Shown: one piece after another, positions 1-12,664 of the stretch
Numbering within the stretch: the first letter of the stretch is position 1
Layout: each line of letters begins with the position of its first letter
Assembly: GCA_949751835.1 (NCBI GenBank)
Contig: CATKHK010000124.1
Location: 43,034 to 107,033, forward strand
Length of the DNA: 64,000 bases
Source of the DNA: Blepharisma japonicum
Taxonomy: Eukaryota; Ciliophora; Heterotrichea; Heterotrichida; Blepharismidae
Direction: 5' to 3'
Program-made: the position numbers and the translations under genes
The notes under the pieces: model-generated
What the model was told of the DNA's origin: nothing
The model's input: the letters and a program-made list of their open reading frames with translations, nothing else
Database searches by the model: none

Positions 1-627
1 AGCGAAATTCAGAGGCTCCAAGAAAATTTTGAGACCGAAGTTCAAAATAGCCTCAAACTTAAAGAGAAAATTAAATTGCTAGAAAATGAACTAGAGCAAA
101 TAGTAGAAAGTTATGAAAGTGCAAAACAAATAGCTGAGAGCAAAGAGCTGGATACCAAAGAAGAGTTTAAGTCTGAATACAATATTGAGATCGTTCTTAC
201 AGAGCAGCTTCATGAAAAAGAAATTATTATTAACAAGCTAGAACAAAAAATTCACCAACTTGAAGGAGAAATATCGAAACTGAAAGAAAGTTTTCAGCCA
301 AAAACCGAAAAACCGCCAGGATCATTTACAATAATAAATGAGAAGCTCAGAGAGAAAATAATAGTTGCAGAAGAGACATCTCAGCTTAAGAAAGAAATTG
401 TCTCTAAAGATGAGGAAATAAAAACACTTGAGAAAAGCCTTGAAGAATGCAAGAGAAAGATACGAAATAATGAAAATGACTTAAAATTTTTATTTGAAAG
501 TAAAAGCCCATCAAATATTTCAACAAATAAGTCTAAAATGAGTCTATCACCCATAAAAGCGCATACCCCAAGAGGAATCCGATCTCGAAAAATTATTAAG
601 AGAACCTTATCTCCTGATAAATCGTAA
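1..627 (+). CDS. Coiled-coil protein, 3' end only
   Basis: The reading frame is open from the first base of the window, so the start lies upstream. The visible 208 residues are almost entirely heptad-rich and charged (many E, K, L, Q), typical of a long coiled coil. The last 50 residues change to a Ser/Pro/Arg/Lys-rich tail with repeated SP and TP dipeptides, which could be phosphorylation sites for proline-directed kinases (inference). The frame stops at TAA 625-627. No catalytic domain is visible. It could be a centrosomal, basal-body or cytoskeletal scaffold, but the visible part does not identify a family. Confidence 0.8.
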   Translation, partial: SEIQRLQENFETEVQNSLKLKEKIKLLENELEQIVESYESAKQIAESKELDTKEEFKSEYNIEIVLTEQLHEKEIIINKLEQKIHQLEGEISKLKESFQPKTEKPPGSFTIINEKLREKIIVAEETSQLKKEIVSKDEEIKTLEKSLEECKRKIRNNENDLKFLFESKSPSNISTNKSKMSLSPIKAHTPRGIRSRKIIKRTLSPDKS

Positions 628-768
628 ACATGGCCGAATAAATTAATTTTTGCATAATAGTTTAATTTTTAAACGAACAAGCAATATCTAAGTGCTCATT
701 TTCACTGAATTAATTCACCATTTGTATAAAAACTGCAAAATATCTCTAATTAATTTGATTCCAAAATT

Positions 769-2775
769 ATGATTGGCAGCAAAGAAGAACTAGCTTCTTG
801 GGAAGAAGAAACAAGAGCATGTCCTGAATCAGACCAAGAAGAGGAAATTAAAGACTCACTTCCTCCAATAAAATCCAAGCTAAAAACTAAGAGAAAGGTT
901 GTTGTGAACGTTTCCTGTACAAAATACGATGTTGTTAAAAGAGTAGCGAAAGAGTTTTTTCAATGAAGGCTTGACTTCAAAGACGATAATCTTAACTGAG
1001 ACCTCTTCTGAACTGACGGAGCAGTCCAGCCAGAAAAACTCTTACAAATGAAGCCTTACCAAAAAATCAATCACTTTCCTGGAATGTATTCTTTAGCAAG
1101 AAAGAACTTTTTAGGGAAGAATCTCAATAAAATGAGGAAACTTTACCCTGAAGATTATAATTTTTATCCTAAAACTTGGCTTATCCCTTCAGAACTCTCA
1201 GATCTAAGAAACCAAAGCCTTATCTCTAAAAATAAAGTTTACATCGTAAAGCCAGAAGCAAGTTGCCAAGGAAGAGGAATTTTCCTGACCAAAAATTTGG
1301 ATGTTTTTGAACAAGATGACCGATATGTTGTGCAAGAATATCTGAAGCATCCATTTTTAATTGAAGGATTAAAATTTGACTTGAGACTTTATGTCTTGGT
1401 TGCAGGCTGCGATCCTCTTAGAATATATCTGCATAAAGAAGGACTTGCAAGGTTTGCTACAGAATCATATGTGAAACCTTCTGGCCAGAATTTAGCTAAA
1501 CAGTGCATGCATTTAACTAACTATGCAATTAACAAGAATAGTGAAAATTTTGTATTCAATGAAGACCCTGCAAATGATGATATTGGACATAAGCGAAGTT
1601 TGACAGCAACGATGAAGCTGCTTGAAGAGATGGGCCATAACACAACGAAATTGTGGGAAGATATCAAAGGAATTATTATAAAAACGCTTTGCTCAGTTCA
1701 GCCATTCCTTTCCCACACTTATCGAGCATGCCAACCGGACGATCCTTTTAATGGCATGTGTTTTGAAATATTGGGATTTGATATAATTTTAGATAAAAAA
1801 TTGAAGCCATGGCTTCTAGAAGTCAACCATTCTCCTTCGTTTACAACAGATTCTCCATTGGACTGGAAAATAAAATTTCAAGTCATAAGTGAAGCAATGA
1901 CACTTTTAAATATCAATACCGACAATAAAAAAGCATATCTCTCGAAACAAAGGCAAGACATCTTAAAAAGAGCGTTAGGGAAAAAGAACGCTGACTTTAA
2001 AGACCAGAAAAAAGAAGAAATACTGAGAGCACAATCCAAACGAGACAGGTGAGAAAAATCACACCTTGGAAGTTTCCAACAAATTTACCCTGATCATAAA
2101 GAAAAAGATTACGAAAAGTTTATTGAATCTGCAAGAAATATTTGAGTAGAGTCAACTGGGAGGAAAACAGCACTTAAAAAAGAAGAAGACAGGCCGCTAA
2201 CAGGGGAAAACGTAATTAAAAAAGCAGTAAAAATAACCCCAAAAGTAAAATCTGCGAATAGAAGCTCCTCAGTTGCATATTCTCCGGTTGGAAATAATGA
2301 CGAGCGAAGTGCTCCAACTCCTAATGTTTTTGAAAGACTTTCACAAATTCCTAAAAAAGAATATGTAATGACAACCCAAGCTGCTCCTGACCCTTGCTTC
2401 AAATTAGAACAGTCAACATTTGAATTTACTCCTAAGCCTCCAACGCCTACTATTGACTTAGCTCTTTATTTAGAGAAAACAAATCTAATGAAACTAAAAT
2501 ATAAGAAAAGACACGAGTCTCCCCGCAATGCTAGACTAGACGACATTTTAAAGGAAAAAAGAATCATCGAAAATATGAAACGAACACTTGGATTTCAGGA
2601 ACAGCCAATGCAAATTAAATCTGTTATTGCTGCAGACTTACTGGATGAAGACTTTTTATTCTCGTAATTTTTATATAGCGAAGGGAGATTTTTGATGCCC
2701 AAAATTGGCAGTCTTTCTCCTTCAATCTACCGAAAAAGACAAAGCACCATTAAGACAAGCAGTAATTGAATGTAA
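769..2775 (+). CDS. TTLL6-like: TTLL6/TTLL13-type tubulin polyglutamylase
   Basis: Tubulin-tyrosine-ligase-like enzyme, predicted to add glutamate side chains to tubulin in cilia or cortical microtubules. The 663-residue product carries the TTL ATP-grasp core: an HFPGM motif near residue 98, VKPEASCQGRGIF (ATP loop), EGLKFDLRLYVLV, HLTNYAINK, and LGFDIILD...PWLLEVNHSPSF (metal-binding Asn). The order and wording match TTLL6/13. Four in-frame TGA codons (964, 997, 1009, 2050) read as Trp; three of them build the conserved WDLFWTDG-type stretch at the start of the domain. A 15-nt intron at 2664-2678 removes an apparent TAA and adds a 37-residue tail ending at TAA 2773-2775. The C-terminal third is basic and low complexity, perhaps for microtubule binding (inference). 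The ATG at 769 is the first in frame. Confidence 0.93.
2664..2678 (+). other. 15-nt intron in the TTLL gene
   Basis: GTAATTTTTATATAG, with A at position 10. Removing it bypasses the apparent stop and continues in frame for a short basic tail. Without splicing the gene would stop at 2665-2667. Confidence 0.85.
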
Positions 2776-3051
2776 ATATGCAATAAGCCTACAAACCGTC
2801 ATTAATTAATATAATGCCATTTACTAGCGCAAAGACAATAAGAATAATTAGTTAATAAAATCATAAAGACTTCTATTTTTGATAGAAATACTAGTAAACC
2901 TTCTTTACTATTCAGTTTTGCTGCATATATTAGTCTATAAGTATAAATTAAGTTTTCAATGGCTAATAAGAATATTGTTTGAGCCATTCTGATATCATCT
3001 TATAAACGACATTTCTTTGATAGATTTTTAAGGATCTAAAATAATATAAAG

Positions 3052-6000
3052 ATGTGGCAAAAGTCCAAAAAATGGTCTATGAAGATCGGAAGTGCATCCA
3101 AAGACCAGGCAAAAGAGAAGGAACTTTTCAAAGATCTTTATATGCAAGCCACCGTACTGAACCCAGATGTCTTAAGATCTCCTGATATTGCTTTAAAAGT
3201 TCTCAATATGCTCATATCCAATCAATCATTGGATCAAATCCAAAGTGAACTGGTTGACCTCCTAGGTTTTGACTGCATCGAAATTGTCGGGAAAATGCTT
3301 GAAAGCAGAGAAGCCATCGCTAAATCTGTAAAAGCATTAGAATCCACCAAACCTTCTGATAAAGGGAAATTTTCGTCTAATATCATCATCAAAAAAGAAA
3401 GCGAAATTCAATTTGAAAAAGAAATGAGAAAAGGAGCAAAAAGAAACAAAAATACCACAAAAGCTGATACTGGAATTCTGCTTGATTTAGGCTTTGATGA
3501 AAATTTCTTAAAAAATGAAGAACAGATTAAAGAAGATGAGGAAATGGAGCAGTATACAAGCCAGCTTGAAGGGGGAAGCGGATTTCAAAACAAGGCTTTG
3601 CCAAGCACTCTTTATGAAATCCAAGAAAAGTATTATACTGAACAAGTTCTGCCTGCAATTCCAAAAGCTGCAGTTTCTAAAGATCATTTGATCCCTATTG
3701 AAGCTTTTGAAGAATGGTGCAGGCCTGCATTTGCAGGGATTTCTCACCTGAATCCGATGCAGACACAAGTATTTGAAGCAACTTATTTTACAAATGATAA
3801 TGTCCTTGTTAGTGCTCCAACTGGAGCAGGAAAAACCAATATAGCCTTGATGGCTGTCATGAGGGTTCTTAAGAACGCCATGGATGAAAATGGGACTATT
3901 TCAGAACCATTTAAGATTATTTATGTCGCTCCAATGAAAGCACTAGCTGCAGAAGTGACTGAAAAATTTAGCTCTCGACTTAAGTACTTAGGAATCTTTG
4001 TGAGAGAGTTGACAGGAGATATGCAGCTGACAAGGATTGAAATGGCAAGAACTCATATTATAGTAACGACTCCTGAGAAGTGGGATGTGGTTACTAGAAA
4101 ATCTGAATCTATAGCTCCACTAGTTAAATTGCTAATTTTGGATGAAATCCATCTTCTAGATGATGAAAGAGGTCCAGTTCTTGAAAGTCTAGTTGCAAGA
4201 ACTCTTCGACAAGTTGAATCCTCTCAATCCTCCATCAGAATTGTCGCTTTATCTGCAACTTTGCCGAACTATTATGATGTTGCTTCATTTTTAAGGGTTC
4301 CTGACAATGCTTGCTTTTATTTTGATGGAAGTTATAGACCTGTCCCACTTGAGCAGAGATTTATATCCGTGAAAAGTGTCGTTAATAAACAACAACAGCA
4401 AAATATTATGCTGGAAGCCTGCTATGACAAAGTTTTAGAACAGGTAAGAAACGACCAGCAAGTAATGGTTTTCGTGCATTCAAGAAGAGACACAATAAAA
4501 ACCGCAGAAGGGCTGCTTAACCTAGCAGTAATCAATGGAGAAGTTGGAGACTTTGATTGCTGCTATTCTTTAGCGTCAAAAAAAGAAGTAGAAAAGAGTA
4601 AAAATAGAGATGTCAGAAACCTTTTTGAGCATGGGTTTGGAATTCATAACGCAGGTATGCTGAGAAAAGACAGAACTTTGACTGAAAAATTATTTAAGGA
4701 AAAGAACCTTAAAGTACTCGTATGTACAGCTACACTCGCATGGGGTGTTAACTTGCCAGCCCATTGCGTTGTAATAAAAGGAACTGAAATTTATGATACA
4801 AATGCAGGAGACTTCAGAGATATTGGAGTTTTAGATGTACAGCAGATTTTTGGTAGAGCAGGTAGACCCGATTATGATACATCTGGTTTGGCTATTATTA
4901 TTACGACGATTCAGAAAATGCCAAAGTATTTGGAAATGCTTGTTTATCAGCGTCCTATAGAAAGCAAGTTTTTAACCAACCTTAAAGATGCTCTCAATGC
5001 TGAAGTTTCTCTTGGTACTGTTACAAATTTGCAAGAAGCTATGAGGTGGCTTACTTATACCTATTTTTATGTCAGAGTTAAGAAAAGCCCTCTAACCTAT
5101 GGCTTTAGCTTAGATGAGTCAAAAAACCCACAATTACTAAGCTTAAACATAGAAAAAAGAATCATCGAAGCTTCCAAGGCTCTTAACATCTTCAAAATGG
5201 TTCGGTATGGAGAAAACAACTACACAATGTCTACCACAGCGCTAGGTAGAATTGCCTCAAACTTCTACATTAGAGCTGAGACTATTGAAGTTTTCAACGA
5301 AACTCTAAAACCAGCACTCACAGATGATGAAATCTACAGAATGTTTTGTGAGTGCTCAGAATTCAAACAAATAAAGCAGAGAGAAGAAGAACTTATTGAC
5401 CTAAACATCCTAGTAAACGAAGTTAGTGAAAACTGGATTGAGCTCAAAAAAGAAGATGCATGTACCACCTATGGAAAAGTAATTTGTCTGATGTATGCTT
5501 ACTTAATAGGATATCCTATCGAAACCTTCTCATTAGTAGCTGATATGGCTTACATCGTACAAAATGGGGTCAGAATCTTGAGAGGGCTCTTTGAAATCTG
5601 CATGAAAAGGTATTGGGCTTATATGGCTGAGAGGCTTTTAAAAATTAGCAAAATGCTGGATAGAAGAGTGATGGATTGGATGAGTCCTTTGAGGCAGTTT
5701 TCAACATTCGGGAATTTGGGAGGCTACACTGCTTCTACAAGTTCAAGCTTCTTCCAAGGAGGATATATCTCGGATGAGCTTGTACAAAAAATTGAAAGTT
5801 TAGGTATCACAATAGAGAGGATTAAAGAATATGAGCTAAACGAGCTTGCATTGCTACTAAGGAGGGATGAGTCTGCAAAATCTGCTAAACAATTTGCAAG
5901 TTATCTGCCCATTTTAGATCTAGACCCAACTTTGCAGCCAATTACAGGAAATATTATTAAGGTCCATCTAGAGATTTCTCCAGATTTTACATGGAGAGAA

Positions 6001-8790
6001 AGATGACATGGACAAAGCCAAGGGTATTGGATTTGGGTCGACGATGGCCATGATATCCTCCACTTTGAATACTTTGTTCTGCACTTAAAAGCCTTGCTTA
6101 AAGATGAGAAGCCAACTGTCACATTTGCAATTCCTATTCACAAGCAAAGGGCTGGAGACCTATTTTATATAAGATGCTTTAGCGATCATTGGTATGGGGC
6201 TGATACAATTGTGCCAATAGAAATTGACCAATCTCTTCTGCCCAGCGAGGAAACTCTTCATACCGAGCTTCTTGATTTAAATCCTCTCCCTAAATCTGCT
6301 TTGCAAAACGCCACCTTTGAAAGCTTGTACAAATTCCAATTTTTCAATCCAATCCAAACGCAGACTTTCCACACCCTCTACCATCATGACACAAATGCAT
6401 TGGTAGGCGCTCCTACTGGCTCTGGAAAAACAATTATTGCAGAAATTGCCATGTTCCGAGTTTTCAGCCAAACTCCTGACAAAAAGATAATATATATAGC
6501 TCCACTAAAAGCTTTAGCAAAAGAAAGGCTGAGAGACTGGAATGTAAGGCTGGTTGGAATTGGGAAAAAAGTTGTGGAACTGACTGGAGATTACACCCCT
6601 GATATAAATGCATTGAACGCAGCTGATGTATTGGTGACAACTCCTGAAAAATGGGATGGTATTAGTAGAAATTGGCAACATAGAGAATATGTCCAGAAAG
6701 TAGCTCTAGTTGTGATTGATGAAATTCATCTGTTGGGACAAGACAGAGGACCTGTACTAGAGGTTATTGTGTCTAGAATGAGGTATATGTCAAGCCAGAT
6801 TAACACTAATGTCAGAATTATCGGGCTCAGCACCGCTTTGGCAAATGCTCATGATCTTGGAAATTGGCTCGGCATCGAAAAGCCTGGATTTTTCAATTTC
6901 AAACCTTCAGTAAGGCCAGTCCCATTGCAAGTTCACGTTGATGGATTTCCAGAAAAAGCTTACTGTCCCCGTATGGCAACAATGAACAAGCCTGCTTTTA
7001 ACGCAATCATGACTTACAGTCCTAAAAAACCAACCCTCATCTTCGTGTCTTCTAGAAGACAAACCCGACTTACCGCTTTTGATTTAATTGCCCATTGTTC
7101 AGCACAGCTAGGCTCAAGCACAGGATTCTTGCAAATCCCAGGAGAAGAGATGGACATGATAATTCGACGAATTAAAGATTCCAACCTCAGACATGCTTTA
7201 ATGTTTGGCATCGGCATCCATCATGCAGGGCTTGCAGAGTCAGACAGAACTACAGTCGAAGAACTATTCGCTAATGAAAGAATTTTGATTTTAGTGACTA
7301 CAAGCACTTTAGCTTGGGGTGTGAACTTCCCTGCACATTTAGTCATTATTAAGGGTACTGAGTTTTATGACGCAAAGGAAAAAAGATATGTTGATTTCCC
7401 AATTACTGATGTGTTGCAGATGATGGGCAGAGCTGGAAGGCCACAATATGATGATAATGGTATTGTTTGCATCTATGCTCAAGAAGAAAAAAGAAATTTC
7501 CTCAAGACATTTTTGTATCAGCCTTTCCCAGTAGAGTCATCTTTGGCAGATCAACTTCCTGACCATATAAACGCTGAAGTGGCAGCTGGGACACTAACTT
7601 CTAGAGCGGCATGCATTAATTATCTTACTTGGACATATTACTTTAGAAGGCTTACTAAAAACCCTGCTTATTATAATCTCCACGATACTACGGCAGAAGG
7701 AGTTAACGAATTCCTAACAGGTCTTATTGATTCTGTCCTAGGCAAGCTAGTAGAGTCCAAATGTATTGAATTAGAAGATGGCTTTATCCAGCCTCTACCT
7801 ATGGGCCATATAGCAAGTTTCTACTATGTTACACATAAAACAGTAAAAATCTTGAGTGAACAGTTGACAGGGACTTCACAGACTTTTGAAGACCTAATAA
7901 AAATAATCAGTAGAGTGCCTGAATTTTCTGAAGTCCCAGTAAGACATAATGAAGACAGCTTAAACGAAGAGCTCTCTCGGCTTGTGCCCCTTCCAGTTGA
8001 CCAAAAATCCCTTGATTCTCCATACACTAAAACAAACCTGCTTCTTCAAGCTCACTTTTCAAGAGTCCCACTTCCTATCATTGATTACATGACTGATACA
8101 AAGCTTGTGATGGATCAGTGTATTAGAATTTTGTTCGCTATGGTCGATATTTGTTCACAAATTGGCTCACTTGAAACTACCCTCAAAATTATGACCCTTA
8201 CACAAATGGTTTCTCAGGGGCAGTGGTACTACAACTCTTCTTTGCTGAATTTGCCTGGAATGAACCACAATAGGATTCATGCACTTTATCACTCTATTTA
8301 CAATATTGAAACTTTAGCACAGTTAGTAGAGATGGATTTTAAAGAAATAAACAAAATTTTGGACGAGCTTGGGTTTAATATGAGCAATGCTGAAAAAACC
8401 CAGCTTTTTACAGCTTTGAAAGGCCTGCCATTAATAGGATTGGAATGGACTCTTGCTGAAGGTGCCAAAGAAGAGAGTTTGTGGGAGGAAGATACACATT
8501 TTGAGCCAGGATCTATTGTGCCAGTTAAAATTACAATTGAAAAAGGCAAAAAGAACATTTCGAAACGTCCTGTCTTCAATAAGACTGGAAGGATGACAGA
8601 AATCGGATTTTGGGTGATGGTAGGGTGTAAGAAAAATGACCAAGTTTTAGCTATAAAGAGATTCCAGCTGCCAAACAAACATTTCACAAACTTTAATCTA
8701 AATATCCAAGTCCCGAATGATCCAAACATGCAAATATATTTGATATGTGACAGCTATATTGGCTTGGATCAGCAATATGCACTTAAGTAA
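3052..8790 (+). CDS. ASCC3: ASCC3/Slh1-type double-cassette Ski2-like helicase
   Basis: Large helicase of the Brr2/ASCC3 family, 1912 residues in a single exon. ASCC3/Slh1 is the motor of the ribosome-quality-control trigger complex that splits stalled ribosomes, and in animals it also acts in alkylation repair. Two complete helicase cassettes are visible. Cassette 1 has Walker A APTGAGKT near residue 255 and DEIH near 363; cassette 2 has APTGSGKT near 1120 and DEIH near 1222. Each is followed by a Sec63-like region. Wording such as APMKALAAE, LTGDMQL, CPRMATMNKPAF and LSTALAN matches ASCC3 rather than the spliceosomal Brr2. Both cassettes look catalytically intact. One TGA (6004-6006) reads as Trp between the cassettes; a standard-code caller would split the gene there. 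It is somewhat shorter than the human protein (about 2200 aa), mainly at the N-terminus. Confidence 0.93.
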
Positions 8791-8848
8791 CAAAAAGATG
8801 CCAGCTTAATTAATTTTTAACTGAAAATCTTTAGTTTATTATTTTCTA

Positions 8849-9391
8849 ATGAATCTTGCTATAATTGATGCATCTCTTGACCAAATATTAATGATCGCTT
8901 ATAAAGTTGCAGAGACAGGAAATAAAGCTGTAGGGCTTATATTGGAGAAAGGGTTTTACTCTAGCGCTTTTCACCGGCATCCTGAATTTCAAAAGAAAGA
9001 AGTTTTGAAGAAAGTCAAAATCAGGTTTGCTAAAAATTGAGAGGAAATTGAGAAATTTCTAATAAATTTCCATTTGAATGATGAAGAGATCTCCAGTTTA
9101 ATTATAGATCTCAAAAAATATTCAATAGAAGATCAGTCAAAAATCTTATCACTTGCTAATGATGTAAAAGAATATTTGGAGGAGCCTAAAAATATCATAG
9201 CATGTGTCCCTGGGTTTGGGAGTTTACAAGATATGTGATTTTGCTATTCAAGATTTATGGAACAAATTTTTATTATGCAGAATACTGAAGTTTGTGAGCT
9301 GGTTTATAACTCTGGGGAGGTTTCTTTAATTAGCACAGTATCAGGAATCATTTCTTTTTCATTTAAATCTTCAAGAGAGCTAGATGAATAA
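8849..9391 (+). CDS. Hypothetical protein
   Basis: Uncharacterised 180-residue protein 58 bp downstream of ASCC3 on the same strand. Two in-frame TGA codons (9038-9040 and 9236-9238) are read as Trp; the stop is TAA 9389-9391. The sequence is mostly predicted helix in the first two thirds, with an acidic middle, and more hydrophobic near the end. I see no signal peptide, membrane segment or known motif. The long open frame after both TGAs and the tight spacing support a real gene. Its function cannot be inferred. Confidence 0.7.
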
Positions 9392-9482
9392 TATTATAAC
9401 CAGAAACCATTGCCAGCAACTTTAAGGACTCTAAGTTCCGATATTGAATACAACATTTATGATCATATTTAAGTTAATAGTT

Positions 9483-11132
9483 TTAAGATAAGTCTAGCAG
9501 TTGCAGTCTATTAATATCTGTAGCCTCTTGCTTGCTATAAGTCTCAACAATATCTTTATACACAAACGATTTCTCTTCAGTAGGCCTAATTTCACAAGAA
9601 TTTCTCCTATGCCTTTTTGTGTTAAAGCACATCTCTATACAATTCAGCACAAAACTTTGATTTGGCTTCAAAAATGATACTTGTGCCCCCAAATTACTTT
9701 CATTTAACCGATTCACAGCTTTCGAAAATCTCTCATTTGTCGTTGTATTTCTCGAAAAGTTCTGATAGTGCACAACTACAAGAATAGTCACAGGGATAAT
9801 AAATAAAAGTGCTACAATTCCTAAAGCTCCAGCAATTAGCTTACTGTAAAACAAATCTAGCGGAATCATTCCATCCTCTGTGCTGTCACTTCTAAGGACT
9901 TCTTGACATACATAAATACTGAAAGCAAGTGTAATTCAGACTGTATTAATAAAAATAAAAAAGTGTCCCAGATTTCTTGCAGCTATACAGTTGTTGACCC
10001 ATGGGCAATGATGATCAAATTTTTCTACACATCTGTCACAGCATTGGCAATGTCTTGATCTTGCAGGACGATAAATTCTACAGTCGGGGCAGACTAAATG
10101 GCTTTCATATTTATCGTAAAGTTGAAATAGGTTTGCATCAACAGCACCTTCAAGATATCCAGGGTTCCTAGAGACGACACATAAAAAGAAGAATAGTGAT
10201 GCTGCTAGAATCCCACCATAAACATAAGATAGTGTATCACCAATATACCTGACGTTAAACAGCAAGGTTGCTACAGAGCCGCCACCATATAAGAAAAGAA
10301 AGGTTCCGACAGATATATATGCTGGCCGTGGAGGTCTTAGTGGAGGTTTTAGCCCACATTCAGACATCAAAGTTGGTGGCTTAAGCATCGCAATAAGCGT
10401 TGTGTTTTTGCTTTCTTTTGCAATATCAATAGGAACTCTTCCTTTTACGTCCTAATTTAAAGTTACTCTGATCTTTCTGTCAGCTCCTTTTATTAATAGA
10501 TTCCTGACAATCCTTGAATTTCCAGCTATAGTAGCCAGATGAAGAGGAGTGTGACCGTCTTTATCTCTATGATTAACTGGCGATTTCCAAGCAAGCAGAA
10601 GAGAGGAAGAAATTTCGCATCCCATATAGGCAGCCCAGTGAAGAGGAGTTCCCTCTTTTTCATCTAAAAGATCGATAGATAAATTTTGCTCTTTGAAATA
10701 AGATAAAATTAAAGGTTGATCTGCCTGAGCAGCTACATGCATAACTCCAAGTCCTTGTCTATTTAAAGCATATATATCAGCTCCAATTTCAATTAATTTT
10801 TTGACGATGTTCTATGTAGATCTTACGAGGTGACCTCTAAATGCAGCAAAATGTAAAGGGGTGAAGCCTTCATCAGTTTTCATGTTGGCTCATTCTGATA
10901 AGTGTTGGCAGGCTTGGCTTCCATAGACTTCTTTAACCTAATTGATACTTACATATTCTACCAAAAATTGAATAACTGCATAATTTCCATTTAAACTGGC
11001 TATGTGAAGAGCAGTGTATCCACGAGAGTCATAGATTGTGAAAGGTTCAATTCTGTTTCTTTGTAAAATTCGATAAATCTCTATTGGCTCAGCTTTGTAA
11101 ATTGATGCCAAAAATTGCTGAGGTGCAGACAT
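9483..11132 (-). CDS. Ankyrin-repeat DHHC palmitoyltransferase
   Basis: S-acyltransferase of the Akr1/ZDHHC17 type, which palmitoylates membrane proteins, usually at Golgi or endosomes. The 534-residue product has ankyrin repeats over about residues 20-220 ([50 protein letters not shown]), then hydrophobic segments. The Cys-rich DHHC domain follows, with [12 protein letters not shown] and the catalytic DHHC at about residues 358-361, then a further membrane segment and a TTNE motif (the family TTxE). Four exons are joined by three 15-nt introns (10938-10952, 10812-10826, 10452-10466); each removes an in-frame TAG and joins ankyrin sequence without disturbing the frame. TGA at 9936-9938 and another in the ankyrin region are Trp. 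The stop is TAA at 9483-9485. Confidence 0.92.
10452..10466 (-). other. 15-nt intron 3 of the ankyrin-DHHC gene
   Basis: Reads GTAACTTTAAATTAG on the minus strand, A at position 10. It sits between the last ankyrin repeat and the membrane region and removes a TAG stop. Confidence 0.88.
10812..10826 (-). other. 15-nt intron 2 of the ankyrin-DHHC gene
   Basis: Reads GTAAGATCTACATAG on the minus strand, A at position 10. It interrupts an ankyrin repeat right after an RGHL sequence and removes a TAG stop. Confidence 0.88.
10938..10952 (-). other. 15-nt intron 1 of the ankyrin-DHHC gene
   Basis: Reads GTAAGTATCAATTAG on the minus strand, A at position 10. It follows the first ankyrin repeat and removes a TAG stop. 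Confidence 0.88.
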
Positions 11133-11227
11133 TAATATTTCAATTATATCCGATTGTTATTATTTATATAAATTGTAGTGCCTTTATTTAATTATTTTTG
11201 TCATGGAACTTATGTAAAAAAGTTAAC

Positions 11228-12103
11228 TTAGGGTCTCCATGTAATAACATTAATAGCTCTATCAGCAAATCTTTTGATGATTTCTGCATCATTTTCTAGT
11301 AGCTCTCTGAGTCTATCTAAGGAATTCTGGAATTCTAGCTTTGCAAGCGGATGCTCAGCAACGTTTGCTATAAGCTGAATTGTGTTAAGTCTTATTTGCA
11401 AGCTGTCATCATCCAGCATTAAAGCAATTCTTTCAAGATACTGCCCTTCAATCAGTTCTACTTTGGCTGTCTTTTCTATTGTAAGGCATGCTAATGCCAG
11501 TAAAGCTGAAGCCCTAACCTCTGAAATGCTATCAAATAGCAGCTCAGCAAGGGCTCCAACACATCCTTGTTCTATAACTCTTTTCTTGCCTGGATAAGCG
11601 AATCCAATCGCTGCAAGCAATTCACAAGAAAGTCTCCTGAGTTCACTACTTACCGATTCACACAATTTTTTGATTCTACTAATAATTGGTGTATTCAAAG
11701 CTCTTACTTGACCTTGCTCTACTCCTAAGAGCTGCTGTATAAGTCTCAATGTTAGAACCAAAATTCTTTCAGTTTTTTCAGAGATTAGCTTATCTACTAG
11801 AATTTCCAAAATTCCTGCATTGACCACTCCTTCACAGCCTTCTCTTTGTTCGCTCAAATAGAGCATGGCTTCATAAGCATTGCTTCTTATTTTTTCTATA
11901 GAATCATCAAAAAGAACTGCTAAATCTTTTACAATCTCTTCACTTATCAATAGTCTTTTTCCACATGCGACTTTTGCCATTTGGATGAAGATTCAGGAAG
12001 CTCTTTCCCTGATTTCGTTATTGGTTTCTTTTAATTCGACACGAGTTGTGAAAGGCAGGTCGCTATTAACTGCTGATGCAATTTCATAAGAATCAGTTAA
12101 CAT
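11228..12103 (-). CDS. RSPH14: Radial spoke protein RSPH14-like armadillo protein
   Basis: A 291-residue all-helical armadillo/HEAT protein. Several repeats are visible, for example GGVVNAGILEILVDKL-type and SEVRASALLALACLT. The C-terminal end, RAINVITWRP, closely resembles the end of animal RSPH14 (RTDR1), and the length fits a slightly short family member. RSPH14 is a component of axonemal radial spokes, so a ciliary role is inferred. The start is the ATG at 12103; one TGA (11993-11995) near the N-terminus reads as Trp, and a standard-code caller would start too late, at 11980. It lies 95 bp from the DHHC gene and 18 bp from the thioredoxin-like gene, all on the minus strand. Confidence 0.75.
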
Positions 12104-12121
12104 TTTTTCAATTATTTAATA

Positions 12122-12550
12122 TTAATCTAAGAGATTCCTCCAGATTTCGATACTGCCAGGTCCATTGGTTTGGATATCTTCTCTGCATTCCATTCGAATA
12201 GGAGCTCCGTTCTGGTTTAGTAAAATAAGCTTAGGAATTCCGCTTATCCCAAATCTCTGAAAAACTGCTTCCGCTCTTCTTTGATCAAAGTTCATTGCAA
12301 CCCAAGGAACATTGCGAACTGTATTATTGAAGTCATCCACTTTTTTGTCTCTACTGACAAAGACAATTTCCATAATTTTTCCACTTGAATTCACTGCTCG
12401 ATAGAAATCTATAAGTCTTGGGAGAAACTGATGGCATGTAGGGCATCATGATGCAGAAGCCAGCACTAAAATGATTCTGTAGTTGTGCAGTGTGCTTGTC
12501 CTCACTACGCCTCCTTGCGATATAAGGTTAACACCAAAAATATCTTCCAT
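12122..12550 (-). CDS. Tryparedoxin/nucleoredoxin-like thioredoxin-fold protein
   Basis: A 142-residue thioredoxin-fold oxidoreductase. The active site is SWCPTC near residues 34-39, and its Trp is encoded by TGA (12446-12448), so the motif is invisible in the standard code. Downstream elements fit the nucleoredoxin/tryparedoxin subfamily: IMEIVFVSRDK, VPWVAMNFD and the cis-Pro segment GISGIPKLILLN. The family reduces disulfides in target proteins using thioredoxin- or trypanothione-like donors; the actual donor here is unknown. The start is the ATG at 12550. The gene is divergent from COG6, with only 114 bp shared between the two starts. The stop is TAA 12122-12124. Confidence 0.88.
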
Positions 12551-12664
12551 TGCAATTTATTAATATGAAACTCCTTTCTTTTTATTTTATCATATAGCAT
12601 TATAAACGCGAATTATTTTTAAGTCAATATCCTTGTGAACTATTTTTAATTTATTATTTAAATA

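Noticed and set aside
3052-8790. Spliceosomal helicase Brr2
   Set aside because: Motif wording in both cassettes fits ASCC3/Slh1 better, for example APMKALAAE and CPRMATMNKPAF.
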